The notes beneath the pieces are model-generated. The model did not search any database, was not told where the DNA came from, and saw only the letters and a program-made list of their open reading frames with translations. From Sandaracinus amylolyticus (GTDB lineage Bacteria; Myxococcota_A; Polyangia; Polyangiales; Sandaracinaceae), in contig NZ_CP011125.1 of NCBI RefSeq assembly GCF_000737325.1, forward strand, positions 372,001-436,000: a stretch of 64,000 nt of DNA, read 5' to 3'. The translations under genes were made by a program, and so were the position numbers. Shown here one piece after another: positions 1-8,755 of the stretch (position 1 is its first letter; every line of letters starts with the position of its first letter).

Positions 1-2952
1 CTCGGCGGTGACGATCTCGTGGAAGAGCCCGCGCTCCGCGGCGCGCAGCTCGATCGCGGCGAGCTCGAGCGTGCGCGCGGCCGCGGCCCACTCGGCGTGG
101 AGGAACGCGGCCGAGCCCTCGCAGAAGCGCAGGCGCGCGCTGGTCTCGGGGTCCTCGGTGCGCGCGGCGAGCGATCGCGCGAGGTCGAGCACGCGATGTT
201 CGCGCGCCGAGCGCCCCGCGCCGCCGATGCCCGCGAGGTACGGAACCTCGAGCGAGAGAGCGCGCGCGACGCGCGAGATCTCCCCCGCGCGCAGCGCGCG
301 GTCGACGTGCAGCGTCGAGAAGTACGCGCCCGCGGCGGTGTCGATCAGCGAGAGCCCTGCGGCCGCGGAGTACGCCGCGTCGATCGCGAGCAGCTCTTCC
401 TCGGGCACGAGCGCCGCGGGACGCTCGACGAAGTCGAGGCCTCGCAGCTCGAGCACGCCGCGCGCAGCGAGCGCGCGCGCGAGGATGACGGCGCGCGACG
501 AGGGGATCGTGAGCCCGACCGCGGCGAGCACGTCGCGCAGGTCGCGCAGCCCTTCTTCCACGTGCCCCGCGGTGAGCAGGAGCGCCGCGGCGCGGCGACG
601 GAGATCGAGCGCGTGCGCGCGACCCGGCGCGAGCTCCGCCGCTTGGACGAACGCGCGCGCGGCGTCGGCGGCGCGGCCGGCGTGGGCATGCGCGTCGCCG
701 ATGCGCTCGAGCAGCCGTGCGCGGGTGGCCCCGTCGTGATCGCGCAGCGCGAGCGCGCGCCGGTACGACTCCGCGGCGCGCTGGAACGCGAGGGCGCGCA
801 CCGCGAGATCCCCGGCGCGCTCGGCCTCGCGCGCGGCGGCGGCGAGATCCCCGGCGCGCTCGTGATGGAACGAGAGCGTGTCGGGATCGACGTGGCCGCT
901 CTCGGCGAGCGCGATCGCGAGCCCACCGTGGAGCGCGCGGCGCCGCATCGGCTCGAGCGCGGCGTAGGTCAGCTCGCGCACCCGGTCGTGCGAGGCCTCG
1001 ATGCGCTCGACGCCCGGCGCGACGTGCACCGTGACGAAGCGCGCGGCACGCAACGCCGCGAGCGCGGCGAGCTCGTCGTCGCCGCGCACGCCCGCGACGC
1101 GACCGACGATGCGGCGCGCGAGCGGCTTGCCCGCGGTGACGATCGCCTCGAGCATCGCGCGCGCGTGCGGCTCGAGGCGCTCGACGCGATGGAGCAGCAC
1201 CGTCTCCGCGCCCGCCGTCTCCTCGAGCACCGCACGATCGATCCGCGCCTGCTCCGCGAGCTCCACGAGCAAGAACGGATTGCCGTCCGCGACGTCGACG
1301 AGGCGCCGCAGCGGCGCGGTGTCGCTCGATGCCGCGAGGTGCTGCACGAGGGTCCGCGCGTCGTCGCGCGAGAGCGGCGCGACCTCCACCGCGCGTCGCT
1401 CGAGCCCCGGCGCGTCGCGCCAGAGCACGTCCTCGAACCCGATCGCGCCCTCGGTGCCGCGCCGCGAGACGATCACCAGCACCGGCAGCGCGCCGCCCTC
1501 GAGCACGTCGGCGAGCAGCCGCGCGCTGTCCGCGTCGGCCCACTGCGCGTCGTCGATCCACAACACGAGCCGCAGCGCCCGCGCGATGCGGCCCACCACC
1601 GCGCGCAGCGCGCCCGCGACCGCGCGCCGTCGCTCGGTCGGGCTCACCGCGGGCGGCGCCGAGCTGCGCCCCGCGAGCAGCTCGCGGTACGAGGGGAACA
1701 CCTGCGCGAGCGCGCCGATCTCGTCGTCGCCGATCGCGGCGTTGCGCTCCGGCTGCGGCAGCTCGAGCAGCCACTCGAGCAGCGCGTCCATCGCGGGATC
1801 GATCGCCTTGTACGGCAGCCAGTCCTGCTCGCGACAGCGCGCCGCGAGCACCAGCGTGCGCGGCTCGCGACGCGCGAGCTCGCTCGTGAGCCGCTCGACC
1901 AAGCGCGTCTTACCGATGCCGCTCGGTCCACGCACCGACACCACCACCGTGCGTCCGGCGCGCGCCGAGGCCGCAGCCGCGCCGAGCGCCTCGAGCTCAC
2001 GCGCGCGGCCCACGAACGACGCGCGCGCCGGGCGCGCGACGACCTGCTCGTCGCCCAGCGCGCGCAGCACCGCGGCCGCGTCGGGTCGCTCGCTCGGATC
2101 GCGCGCGAGCAGCGCCTCGGTGAGCACGACGAGATCCTCGGGAAGTCCCTCGGAGTCCGCGATGCGCGGCGCCGGGCCGAACACCTTTGCCGCGAGCACC
2201 TGCGCCGCGGGACCGACGAACGGCGTGCTGCCCGTGAGCAGCTCGTGCGCGAGCACGCCGACTTGATAGAGGTCGCTCGCGGGACCGAGCGTCTCGCCCG
2301 CGATCATCTCGGGCGACATGTAGCGCGGCGTGCCCGCCGCGGAGCGCGCGCGCTGCGTGCGATCGGCGTCGCTCACGAGCCCGAAGTCGACGAGCACCAC
2401 GCGCCCCTGCGCGTCGACGAGCACGTTCGACGGCTTCACGTCGCAGTGCAGCTTCCCATGCACGTGCAGGTGCGCGAGGCCGCGCACGATCTGCACGAGC
2501 ACCTGGCGCAGCCGATCGACGTCGGGCGTGACCCGCGTGCGCAGCTCGTCGTCAGCGACCTCGTCGTCGAGCGGCTCGTCGCCGCGCGTCCTGCGCACCC
2601 CGACGCGCGTCGTCTGCTCGCTCCGATCGGAGGGCCCGAGCACCCAGCGCCGCGCGTCCACGCCCGCGACGCGCTCCATCGTGAAGAAGTAGCGATCACC
2701 CGCGACGTGCAGCTCGTCGAGGCGCACCAGGTTCGGATGCGCGAGGTCCGCGAGCTCTCGGAATTCGCGCTTGAGCTGCGCGATCGCGCTCGGCGACGCG
2801 CGGTCGAGGATCTTCAGCGCGACGATCGCCTCGCGCCCGCGATCCCGCGCCTCGTACACGGTGCCGAACCCGCCCGCGCCCAGCTTGCGCAGCAGCTCGA
2901 ACCGTCCGCTCGCCAGCGTCTCGCCCGTCGCGTCGTCCGCGCTCGCCGTCAT
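1..2952 (-). CDS. Serine/threonine protein kinase fused to AAA-type ATPase (3' end cut by window)
   Basis: Translating the minus strand from ATG 2952 gives an open frame running off the left edge (about 984 residues seen). The N-terminal protein kinase has a glycine loop (GAGGFG, about residue 25), the ATP lysine K47, a catalytic loop HCDVKPSN with D171, DFG with D189 and an SPE motif. An ATPase module follows with Walker A GPSGIGKT near residue 342 and Walker B-like LVLWIDDAQWAD. Beyond this is an Ala/Arg-rich helical region that looks like TPR repeats. This is the architecture of large soluble PknB/ATPase/TPR signalling proteins common in myxobacteria. HRD is replaced by HCD, but the Asp and Lys needed for phosphotransfer remain. 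It is divergent from the gene at 3078. Substrate unknown. Confidence 0.93.
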   Translation of the reverse strand, partial: MTASADDATGETLASGRFELLRKLGAGGFGTVYEARDRGREAIVALKILDRASPSAIAQLKREFRELADLAHPNLVRLDELHVAGDRYFFTMERVAGVDARRWVLGPSDRSEQTTRVGVRRTRGDEPLDDEVADDELRTRVTPDVDRLRQVLVQIVRGLAHLHVHGKLHCDVKPSNVLVDAQGRVVLVDFGLVSDADRTQRARSAAGTPRYMSPEMIAGETLGPASDLYQVGVLAHELLTGSTPFVGPAAQVLAAKVFGPAPRIADSEGLPEDLVVLTEALLARDPSERPDAAAVLRALGDEQVVARPARASFVGRARELEALGAAAASARAGRTVVVSVRGPSGIGKTRLVERLTSELARREPRTLVLAARCREQDWLPYKAIDPAMDALLEWLLELPQPERNAAIGDDEIGALAQVFPSYRELLAGRSSAPPAVSPTERRRAVAGALRAVVGRIARALRLVLWIDDAQWADADSARLLADVLEGGALPVLVIVSRRGTEGAIGFEDVLWRDAPGLERRAVEVAPLSRDDARTLVQHLAASSDTAPLRRLVDVADGNPFLLVELAEQARIDRAVLEETAGAETVLLHRVERLEPHARAMLEAIVTAGKPLARRIVGRVAGVRGDDELAALAALRAARFVTVHVAPGVERIEASHDRVRELTYAALEPMRRRALHGGLAIALAESGHVDPDTLSFHHERAGDLAAAAREAERAGDLAVRALAFQRAAESYRRALALRDHDGATRARLLERIGDAHAHAGRAADAARAFVQAAELAPGRAHALDLRRRAAALLLTAGHVEEGLRDLRDVLAAVGLTIPSSRAVILARALAARGVLELRGLDFVERPAALVPEEELLAIDAAYSAAAGLSLIDTAAGAYFSTLHVDRALRAGEISRVARALSLEVPYLAGIGGAGRSAREHRVLDLARSLAARTEDPETSARLRFCEGSAAFLHAEWAAAARTLELAAIELRAAERGLFHEIVTAE

Positions 2953-3077
2953 CACTACTCGGCGCACCGACTCTACTCGATCACTCCGCGAGGCGCCGGG
3001 GATCGTCGCGCTCGCCGCGGCGTACGAGAGATCATGCGCGTCCACGCACGTTCGCGTCGTGATAGCGTCACGCGTCG

Positions 3078-3761
3078 ATGACGCCGGCGACCTCCGCGTC
3101 CCCGCGAGACCCGCGACGCGCACGCCGCCGTCGCCGCATCTCGCTCCTCGTCGCCGCGACGTGCTTCGCCTCCGCGTGGCTCGTGCCGAGCCTCGGCCAC
3201 GGCACGATCGAAGAGCAGCGTGCGCGTCTGCCGCCGGCCGCCGAGTGCGAGGACGAGTACGTCGCGGGCGTCTGGCGCTCGCACACGTACAGCGAGGTCT
3301 ATCGCGACTGGACCGTGTTCACGCTGACGATCCGTCGCGTGCCCGGACAGCCCGGACAGCTCGTCGGCACGATCCAGAACCACCAGTGGAGCGGCACCCC
3401 GCAGGACGAGGAGCCGCCTCCCTGCTCGCACGGCGGCTACGACTGGATCGTCTCGATGGACGCGCGCGGCTCGGTCACCCCCGACAACCGCGTGTTCTTC
3501 GGTGGCATCGGGATGTGGCGCCTCGACGAGGTGCGCTGTCAGGGCGGCCCCGGCGGCTACAACCTCGACAACTTCACCGGCGTGATCGACCCGTCGATCC
3601 TCGAGTTCCAATCCGTCAACAACGACGGAGGACGCGCCGTCGACGAGCCCGCGGTGTTCCGCCGCATCCGCTGCCCGCCGGTCGAGAGCGCGCAGTCGCC
3701 CACCGTGAACCCGCGCCCGCCCGCGTTCTATCCCGAGATGCGCGGCTGCGGCTGGCTCTGA
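3078..3761 (+). CDS. Hypothetical exported or membrane-anchored protein
   Basis: A 227-residue protein starting at ATG 3078. A very basic N-terminus (RRARRRRR) precedes a hydrophobic stretch at about residues 20-37, so it is probably exported or anchored. The rest is globular, with paired cysteines around residues 53-54 and 110-160, and Trp/Tyr-rich segments such as VWRSHTYSEVYRDWTVF. I do not recognise the family. It ends two bases before the DUF58 gene, so it probably belongs to the same transcript as the DUF58-transglutaminase-MoxR genes. Confidence 0.75.
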   Translation: MTPATSASPRDPRRARRRRRISLLVAATCFASAWLVPSLGHGTIEEQRARLPPAAECEDEYVAGVWRSHTYSEVYRDWTVFTLTIRRVPGQPGQLVGTIQNHQWSGTPQDEEPPPCSHGGYDWIVSMDARGSVTPDNRVFFGGIGMWRLDEVRCQGGPGGYNLDNFTGVIDPSILEFQSVNNDGGRAVDEPAVFRRIRCPPVESAQSPTVNPRPPAFYPEMRGCGWL

Positions 3762-3763
3762 GC

Positions 3764-5038
3764 ATGAAGGCACGGCTCGCACGCTTCGCTCGCCGCGCGC
3801 GCGATGTGTTCCCGCTGACGCGCCTCGGCGTGGTCGTGGTCGCGCTCGTGTCGCTCGCGCTGTGGATCGGCGTGCGCCACGTCGATCTCGTGCTGCTCGG
3901 GGCGAGCGCGATCGTCGGCGTCGCGCTCGTCCTCGGAATTCTGACCGTGGTCATCGCGCGCTGGCGCGTCGTGGTCGCGCTGCGACGCATCGACGGCGAC
4001 AGTGCGCTCTCGATCGAGTGTGGCCATCCCGCGCGCACCGGGTTCCGTCTGCCGCGCCTGCGATGGCTGCCGGGCGCGCGCGTGACGTGGACGTGGATCG
4101 CGCCGCACGCCGACCTGCGCATGCTCGAGGCGGGCGCGTGGATCGACGAGGAGGTCACGCCGCGCACGCGTCGCTGGAGCGACTCGCTCACCCGACGGAT
4201 CGAGGTCGGCGACGCGTTCGGCCTGTGCGCGATCGCGATGGAGCACGTCGAGACGCGCCCGGTGCGCATCCTGCCGTCGGTCGGCGGGCTCAAGCAGATG
4301 CACGTCGTGCACACGCTCTCGGGCGGCAGCGACATCACGCACCCCGCGGGATCGCCCGACGGCGAGCGCCTCGATCTGCGCCAGTACGCGCCCGGCGATC
4401 CGATCCGCTTCGTGCTGTGGAGCGTGTTCGCGCGCACCCGCGAGCTCGTCATCCGCACGCCCGAGAAGGCGCTCTCCGCGGCGCGCCGCACGCTCGCGTA
4501 CCTCGTGACCGGCCCTGCCGACGAGCCCGCCGCGGGCGCAGCGCGCGTGGCGGTCGACGTCGGCGCGCTCGGCGGAGACTGGGCGTTCGGCGCCGACGGA
4601 GTCGACGCGCCCGCGACGACGCGCGACGCCGCGCTCGAGGCGCTCGCGAAGAGCGCGTCCGCGCCGCACGAGCGCGCGGGCAGCGGGCTCGGCGCGTTCC
4701 TGCGCAGGGCGAGCAAGGACGGGGCAGGGCGCGCGGTGGTGTTCGTGCCGGGCAAGCCGGGCCCGTGGCTCGCGGGCGTGGTGCACGCGGCGAAGGAGCT
4801 CCCGGTCGACGTCGCGGGCCGCGCGCCGATCGAGTTCGTCGTGTGCACCGACGGAGTCGATCGCGCGAAGCCGCGCGCCGGGCTCGCGAAGCTCGCGCTG
4901 CAGGATCGCGACGAGCGCGAGATCGCGGTCGCGCACGGCGAGCTCCAGCAGGTCGTCGCCGAGCTCGGGAAGCTGCGCGCGAAGATCGTCATCGTCGATC
5001 GCCGCGGCGGTCACGTGCACCCGGCGGCGGGCGTGTGA
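3764..5038 (+). CDS. DUF58 domain protein, membrane anchored
   Basis: A 424-residue protein; ATG 3764 lies just after the previous stop. Two hydrophobic segments near residues 20-65 (LGVVVVALVSLALWIGV and LLGASAIVGVALVLGIL) form a membrane hairpin. The DUF58 signature is seen as LRQYAPGDPIRFVLWSVFAR at about residues 205-225. A VWA-like, Ala-rich C-terminal half follows. DUF58 proteins are typically encoded beside MoxR ATPases and TgpA-like transglutaminases, exactly as here. The stop codon overlaps the next start (TGATG), implying coupled translation. The exact role is not known; this family is thought to act with MoxR in assembling or activating envelope proteins. Confidence 0.9.
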   Translation: MKARLARFARRARDVFPLTRLGVVVVALVSLALWIGVRHVDLVLLGASAIVGVALVLGILTVVIARWRVVVALRRIDGDSALSIECGHPARTGFRLPRLRWLPGARVTWTWIAPHADLRMLEAGAWIDEEVTPRTRRWSDSLTRRIEVGDAFGLCAIAMEHVETRPVRILPSVGGLKQMHVVHTLSGGSDITHPAGSPDGERLDLRQYAPGDPIRFVLWSVFARTRELVIRTPEKALSAARRTLAYLVTGPADEPAAGAARVAVDVGALGGDWAFGADGVDAPATTRDAALEALAKSASAPHERAGSGLGAFLRRASKDGAGRAVVFVPGKPGPWLAGVVHAAKELPVDVAGRAPIEFVVCTDGVDRAKPRAGLAKLALQDRDEREIAVAHGELQQVVAELGKLRAKIVIVDRRGGHVHPAAGV

Positions 5039-7692
5039 TGCAGAAGGTCGACCGCGCCCGCGAGGCCGATCGCGACACGCTCTTCACGCGCTTCGCGCGC
5101 AGCGCGCGTCATCCGCTGCGCGTCGTCACGATGGGCGTCGCGACGTTCTGCATCGTCGCGGACGTCGCGATGGGCACCGGCATCACCGCGGCCGTGCTCG
5201 GCGCGATGGCGGGCGTGCTCGCGGGCGAGATCCTCGCGCGCACGCCGCTGCGCCTCTCCTGGGTGCTCGGCGGGCTCGCGGCGATCGCGGGCGTGGGCCT
5301 CGCGATCGGCGGGACGATCGTGCGCGTCGAGGGCATCGTCGCCGCGCTCGGCACCGGGCTCTCGCTGCACCTCACGAGCTTCGTCTCCTACGGCAGCGTC
5401 GCGTTCTTCGCGACCGCGGCGATGCGCGCGACCGCGAAGCGGCATCCGTCGTGGATCGCGCTCGAGCTCGCGTTCCTCGTGCTCTCGGTCGCGGCCGCGC
5501 TCGCTGCACATCGCGGCGGCATCGTCGTGCGCCCGCTCTGGCTCAGCGACTTCGCGTGGCGCCGCGGGATCGATCCCGCCGACGTCATCCTCGCGATCGG
5601 CATCGCGTCGGCGCTCGTCGCGATCTCGCTGCTGCTCTTCGAGCGCAAGGGACGCCTCAGCCTCGCCGCGCTCCCGCTCGTGCCGCTCGTCGCGATGCTC
5701 GTGGTGTCGTGCTTCGAGATCACGCGCGAGCAGGCCGCGCTCGGCGAGAGCTCGCCCGACTCGATCGACAGCGATCAGCAGGGCAACGACACCGGCGAAG
5801 AAGGTGACGACCAAGGCGGCACGAGCAGCGGCCTCGACGGCGGCGTGCCGCGCGACGGAGGCGGCAGCGGCGACGCAGGTCGCGCCGACGGCGGTGGTGG
5901 TGGCGGCGACGGCGGCCTCGATGGTGGTGCGGGCGGCCGCGCCGATGCGTCGCTCGACGGCGGCGCGAGCGGCGGCGGCGACGCCTCGCTCGACGGCGGC
6001 GCGAGCGGCGGCGGTGGTGATGCGTCCTCGCTCGACGGCGGCGCGGGTGGTGGCGACGGCGACGGCGGCGCGAGCGGCGGCGGCGGCGACGCGTCGATCG
6101 TCGACGGCGGTGGCGGCAGCGGGAGCGGCGCCGATGCATCGAGCGGCGGCGGCGGCGGCTCGCGCGGCGACGGCGGCAGCAGCGGTCAGCCGAGCGCGTG
6201 GGACGCGGGTGTCGGCGACGACGAGCTCCCGCCGCCGCGCGAGACCGGCGAGCAGGGCGAGCAGGGTGGCCCGGTCGATCCCAGCGAGCTCCAGGACCAA
6301 CCGCCGCCGAGCGGCGGCGGCGGATCGTCACCGGTCGCCGTCGTGCTCTTCGAGCGCGACTACTCGCCGCCCTCGGGCAACTACTACTTCCGCCAAGAGG
6401 CGTGGACCGAGCTCGAAGGCGTGCGCCTCGTGCCCACCACGCACGAAGGAGCCGACGGCGATCTCGCGCGCGCGATGCCGACGTCGCGCGCGCCGGTGAG
6501 CGCGCCGCCGCCCGCGCTCGGTCGCGATCAGGTGCCCGCGACCGTCGCGCTGCTCGTCGCGCACCCGCTGCCCTTCGCGCTCGAGTCGCCGGTGTGGTTC
6601 GCGGAGGCGCGCAACCCCAACCCCGGCCAATTCCGCCGCGCATATCGCTTCCTCTCGATGGCACAGACCATCGGGTACCAAGATCTGCTCGGACGAGGTG
6701 CCGGCGATTCCGCGTGGCCCGCCGAGGTGCGCGCGCTCTACCTCACGACGCACCCCGACGCGCGCTTCCAGGCGTTCGCGGACGAGACGATCGCGTCGAT
6801 GCCCGAGGCGCGCCGCGACGACCCGTTCGCGCGCGCCGTCGCGATCAAGCTGCGCCTCGACGAGATGCTCACGTACTCCACGCGCGAGCGCCACGCCGAC
6901 GCGGCGGATCCCGTCGTCGACTTCTTCTTCGGCAACCGGATCGGCTACTGCGTGCACTTCGCGCACACCGCGGTGTTCCTCTTCCGCGCCGCGGGCGTGC
7001 CCTCGCGCATCGGCGTCGGGTACATGAGCGAAGAGGCGAACCGTCGCGGCGGCTCGTCGCTGGTCATCCAAGCGGGCGACGCGCACGCGTGGCCCGAGGT
7101 CTACGTCGAGGGCGTCGGCTGGATCGTCCTCGACATCGCCGCGCACGAGAACCTCGATCCGCCGCGCCCTCCGCAGGACGAAGAGCTCCAGCAGCGCCTC
7201 GGCGAGATGGCGCGCGAGCAGCCGCCGGATCCCGAGGACGAGATCCAGCCGCAACAGACGCGCCGCCAGCAGGGCTCGCTCACGACGGCGCTGTGGATCC
7301 TGTTCGCGCTCGCGATCGCGCTGGTCCTCGCCGTGCTCTACGCGATCAAGCTCTGGCGCCGCGTCGCGCCCGCGTTCGCGTCGAGCCGCGCGCGCCCGCG
7401 CGTCGAGTACCGCGCCGCGCTCGATCGCCTCGCGGAGGTCGGCCTGGTCCGCGAGCACGGCGAGACGCGCGAGCAGTTCGCGGCGCGCGTCGCGCAGACT
7501 TCGCCCGCGTTCGAGCGCGCGACGGCGCTGCTCCTCGCATCGCGGCTCGGACATCCCGGCGCGCCGCCTTCCGATCCCGCAGCGTGGCGCGACGCGACCG
7601 CATCGATGAAGCGCGAGCTGCGCGCTTCGACCAAGACGTGGCGACGCCTGCTCGGCCTCGCGCATCCGCTCTCGTTCCTCGACTCGCGATGA
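5038..7692 (+). CDS. TgpA-like membrane transglutaminase with long Asp/Gly/Ser linker
   Basis: An 884-residue protein. The first 225 residues contain about six transmembrane segments. A low-complexity stretch rich in Gly, Asp and Ser (about residues 240-400, with repeats like DASLDGGASGGG) follows, then a transglutaminase core. The probable catalytic triad is visible: C638 in NRIGYCVHFAHTAVF, H683 in GDAHAWPEV and D699 in GWIVLD. One more transmembrane helix follows near residue 760, then a helical cytoplasmic tail. This matches the TgpA/DUF3488 arrangement; family members usually sit beside MoxR and DUF58. The linker is much longer than in typical relatives and resembles linkers in the lipoproteins of this window, so it probably spans periplasmic space. 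The stop at 7692 is followed closely by the moxR ribosome binding site. Confidence 0.92.
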   Translation: MQKVDRAREADRDTLFTRFARSARHPLRVVTMGVATFCIVADVAMGTGITAAVLGAMAGVLAGEILARTPLRLSWVLGGLAAIAGVGLAIGGTIVRVEGIVAALGTGLSLHLTSFVSYGSVAFFATAAMRATAKRHPSWIALELAFLVLSVAAALAAHRGGIVVRPLWLSDFAWRRGIDPADVILAIGIASALVAISLLLFERKGRLSLAALPLVPLVAMLVVSCFEITREQAALGESSPDSIDSDQQGNDTGEEGDDQGGTSSGLDGGVPRDGGGSGDAGRADGGGGGGDGGLDGGAGGRADASLDGGASGGGDASLDGGASGGGGDASSLDGGAGGGDGDGGASGGGGDASIVDGGGGSGSGADASSGGGGGSRGDGGSSGQPSAWDAGVGDDELPPPRETGEQGEQGGPVDPSELQDQPPPSGGGGSSPVAVVLFERDYSPPSGNYYFRQEAWTELEGVRLVPTTHEGADGDLARAMPTSRAPVSAPPPALGRDQVPATVALLVAHPLPFALESPVWFAEARNPNPGQFRRAYRFLSMAQTIGYQDLLGRGAGDSAWPAEVRALYLTTHPDARFQAFADETIASMPEARRDDPFARAVAIKLRLDEMLTYSTRERHADAADPVVDFFFGNRIGYCVHFAHTAVFLFRAAGVPSRIGVGYMSEEANRRGGSSLVIQAGDAHAWPEVYVEGVGWIVLDIAAHENLDPPRPPQDEELQQRLGEMAREQPPDPEDEIQPQQTRRQQGSLTTALWILFALAIALVLAVLYAIKLWRRVAPAFASSRARPRVEYRAALDRLAEVGLVREHGETREQFAARVAQTSPAFERATALLLASRLGHPGAPPSDPAAWRDATASMKRELRASTKTWRRLLGLAHPLSFLDSR

Positions 7693-7702
7693 GGTGATCC
7701 CA

Positions 7703-8755
7703 ATGGGCAGAGAGACCGATCACGGCGGCATCCAGAGCGAGCACATCACCTATACGCCCGCGCCGCGCATCGAGACGCTCGACGGCGCGTTCGGTGTCGT
7801 CCACCGCATGCGCGGCAGGCTCGCGCGCGCGGTGCGCGGTCGCGACGACGTGATCGACACGATCATCATCGCGATGCTCGCCGACGGGCACGTGCTGCTC
7901 GAGGACTTCCCCGGCTCGGGCAAGACGACGCTCGCGAAGGCGCTGGGCGACTGCATCATCGACGACCGGCCCGACGACGACATCGTCGCGATCCGCCGCA
8001 TCCAGTTCACGCCCGATCTGCTGCCGAGCGACGTGACCGGCACGACGATCTTCGATCCCAACACGAACAAGTTCTTCTTCCGCCCGGGCCCGGTGTTCGC
8101 GCACGTCGTGCTCGCGGACGAGATCAACCGCACGTCGCCGAAGGTGCAGAGCGCGCTGCTCGAGGCGATGGGCGAGAAGCAGGTCACGGTCGACAACCGC
8201 ACGCGCAAGCTCGACCCGCTCTTCTTCGTGATCGCGACCCAGAACCCGCTCGACTTCAGCGGCACGTTCCCGCTGCCGAGCGCGCAGCTCGATCGCTTCC
8301 TCTTCAAGATCAAGATGAAGCACATCCCGCGCGACGCGGAGCTCGAGGTGCTCGCGTCGATCCGCGCGAGGCGCCACGCGGGCGGCGCCGAGGACGACAT
8401 CCCGCGCATCACCCGCACCGAGATCCTCGACGCGCGCGAGGTCGTCGAGGCGCAGATCCACATGGCGCCCGAGATCCGCGAGTGCCTCGTCGACATCGCG
8501 GAGACGACGCGCCGCGATCCGCGCGTGCTCCAGGGCCTCTCGACGCGCGCGCTGGTGCTGATGATCCCCGCGCTCCAGGCGCGCGCGCTGACGCGCCGGC
8601 GCAACTACGTGACCGACGAGGACGTGCGCGCGCTCGCGCACTTCATCTTCTGCCATCGTCTCGAGCTCGCGCCCGGCGCGGGCGACGTCTACGCGCTGAC
8701 CGACGAGCTCGTCGCGGGCCCGCTCGAGAAGCTGGTGCGGCGTGTCGCGCGTTAG
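7703..8755 (+). CDS. MoxR-family AAA+ ATPase
   Basis: A 350-residue ATPase. I prefer ATG 7703 because GAGGTG at 7691-7696 is well placed as a ribosome binding site; an in-frame GTG at 7694 would overlap that site. Walker A is FPGSGKTT (about residue 70), Walker B VVLADEINR (about residue 137), and sensor/arginine-finger segments include IATQNPLDFSGTFPLP and SAQLDRF. MoxR proteins act as chaperone-like ATPases, usually with VWA or DUF58 partners, and the neighbours fit this. The last 14 bases overlap the next gene, so the operon is translationally coupled. Confidence 0.94.
   Translation: MGRETDHGGIQSEHITYTPAPRIETLDGAFGVVHRMRGRLARAVRGRDDVIDTIIIAMLADGHVLLEDFPGSGKTTLAKALGDCIIDDRPDDDIVAIRRIQFTPDLLPSDVTGTTIFDPNTNKFFFRPGPVFAHVVLADEINRTSPKVQSALLEAMGEKQVTVDNRTRKLDPLFFVIATQNPLDFSGTFPLPSAQLDRFLFKIKMKHIPRDAELEVLASIRARRHAGGAEDDIPRITRTEILDAREVVEAQIHMAPEIRECLVDIAETTRRDPRVLQGLSTRALVLMIPALQARALTRRRNYVTDEDVRALAHFIFCHRLELAPGAGDVYALTDELVAGPLEKLVRRVAR

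Noticed and set aside
19-3081. Plus-strand open frame of 1020 codons opposite the kinase
   Set aside because: Product is Arg/Glu/Ala low-complexity without domains; the minus strand in this region encodes a clear kinase and ATPase.
8742-8755. Frameshift between the MoxR and TPR genes
   Set aside because: The overlap is short, each product has proper ends, and the second begins with its own signal peptide.
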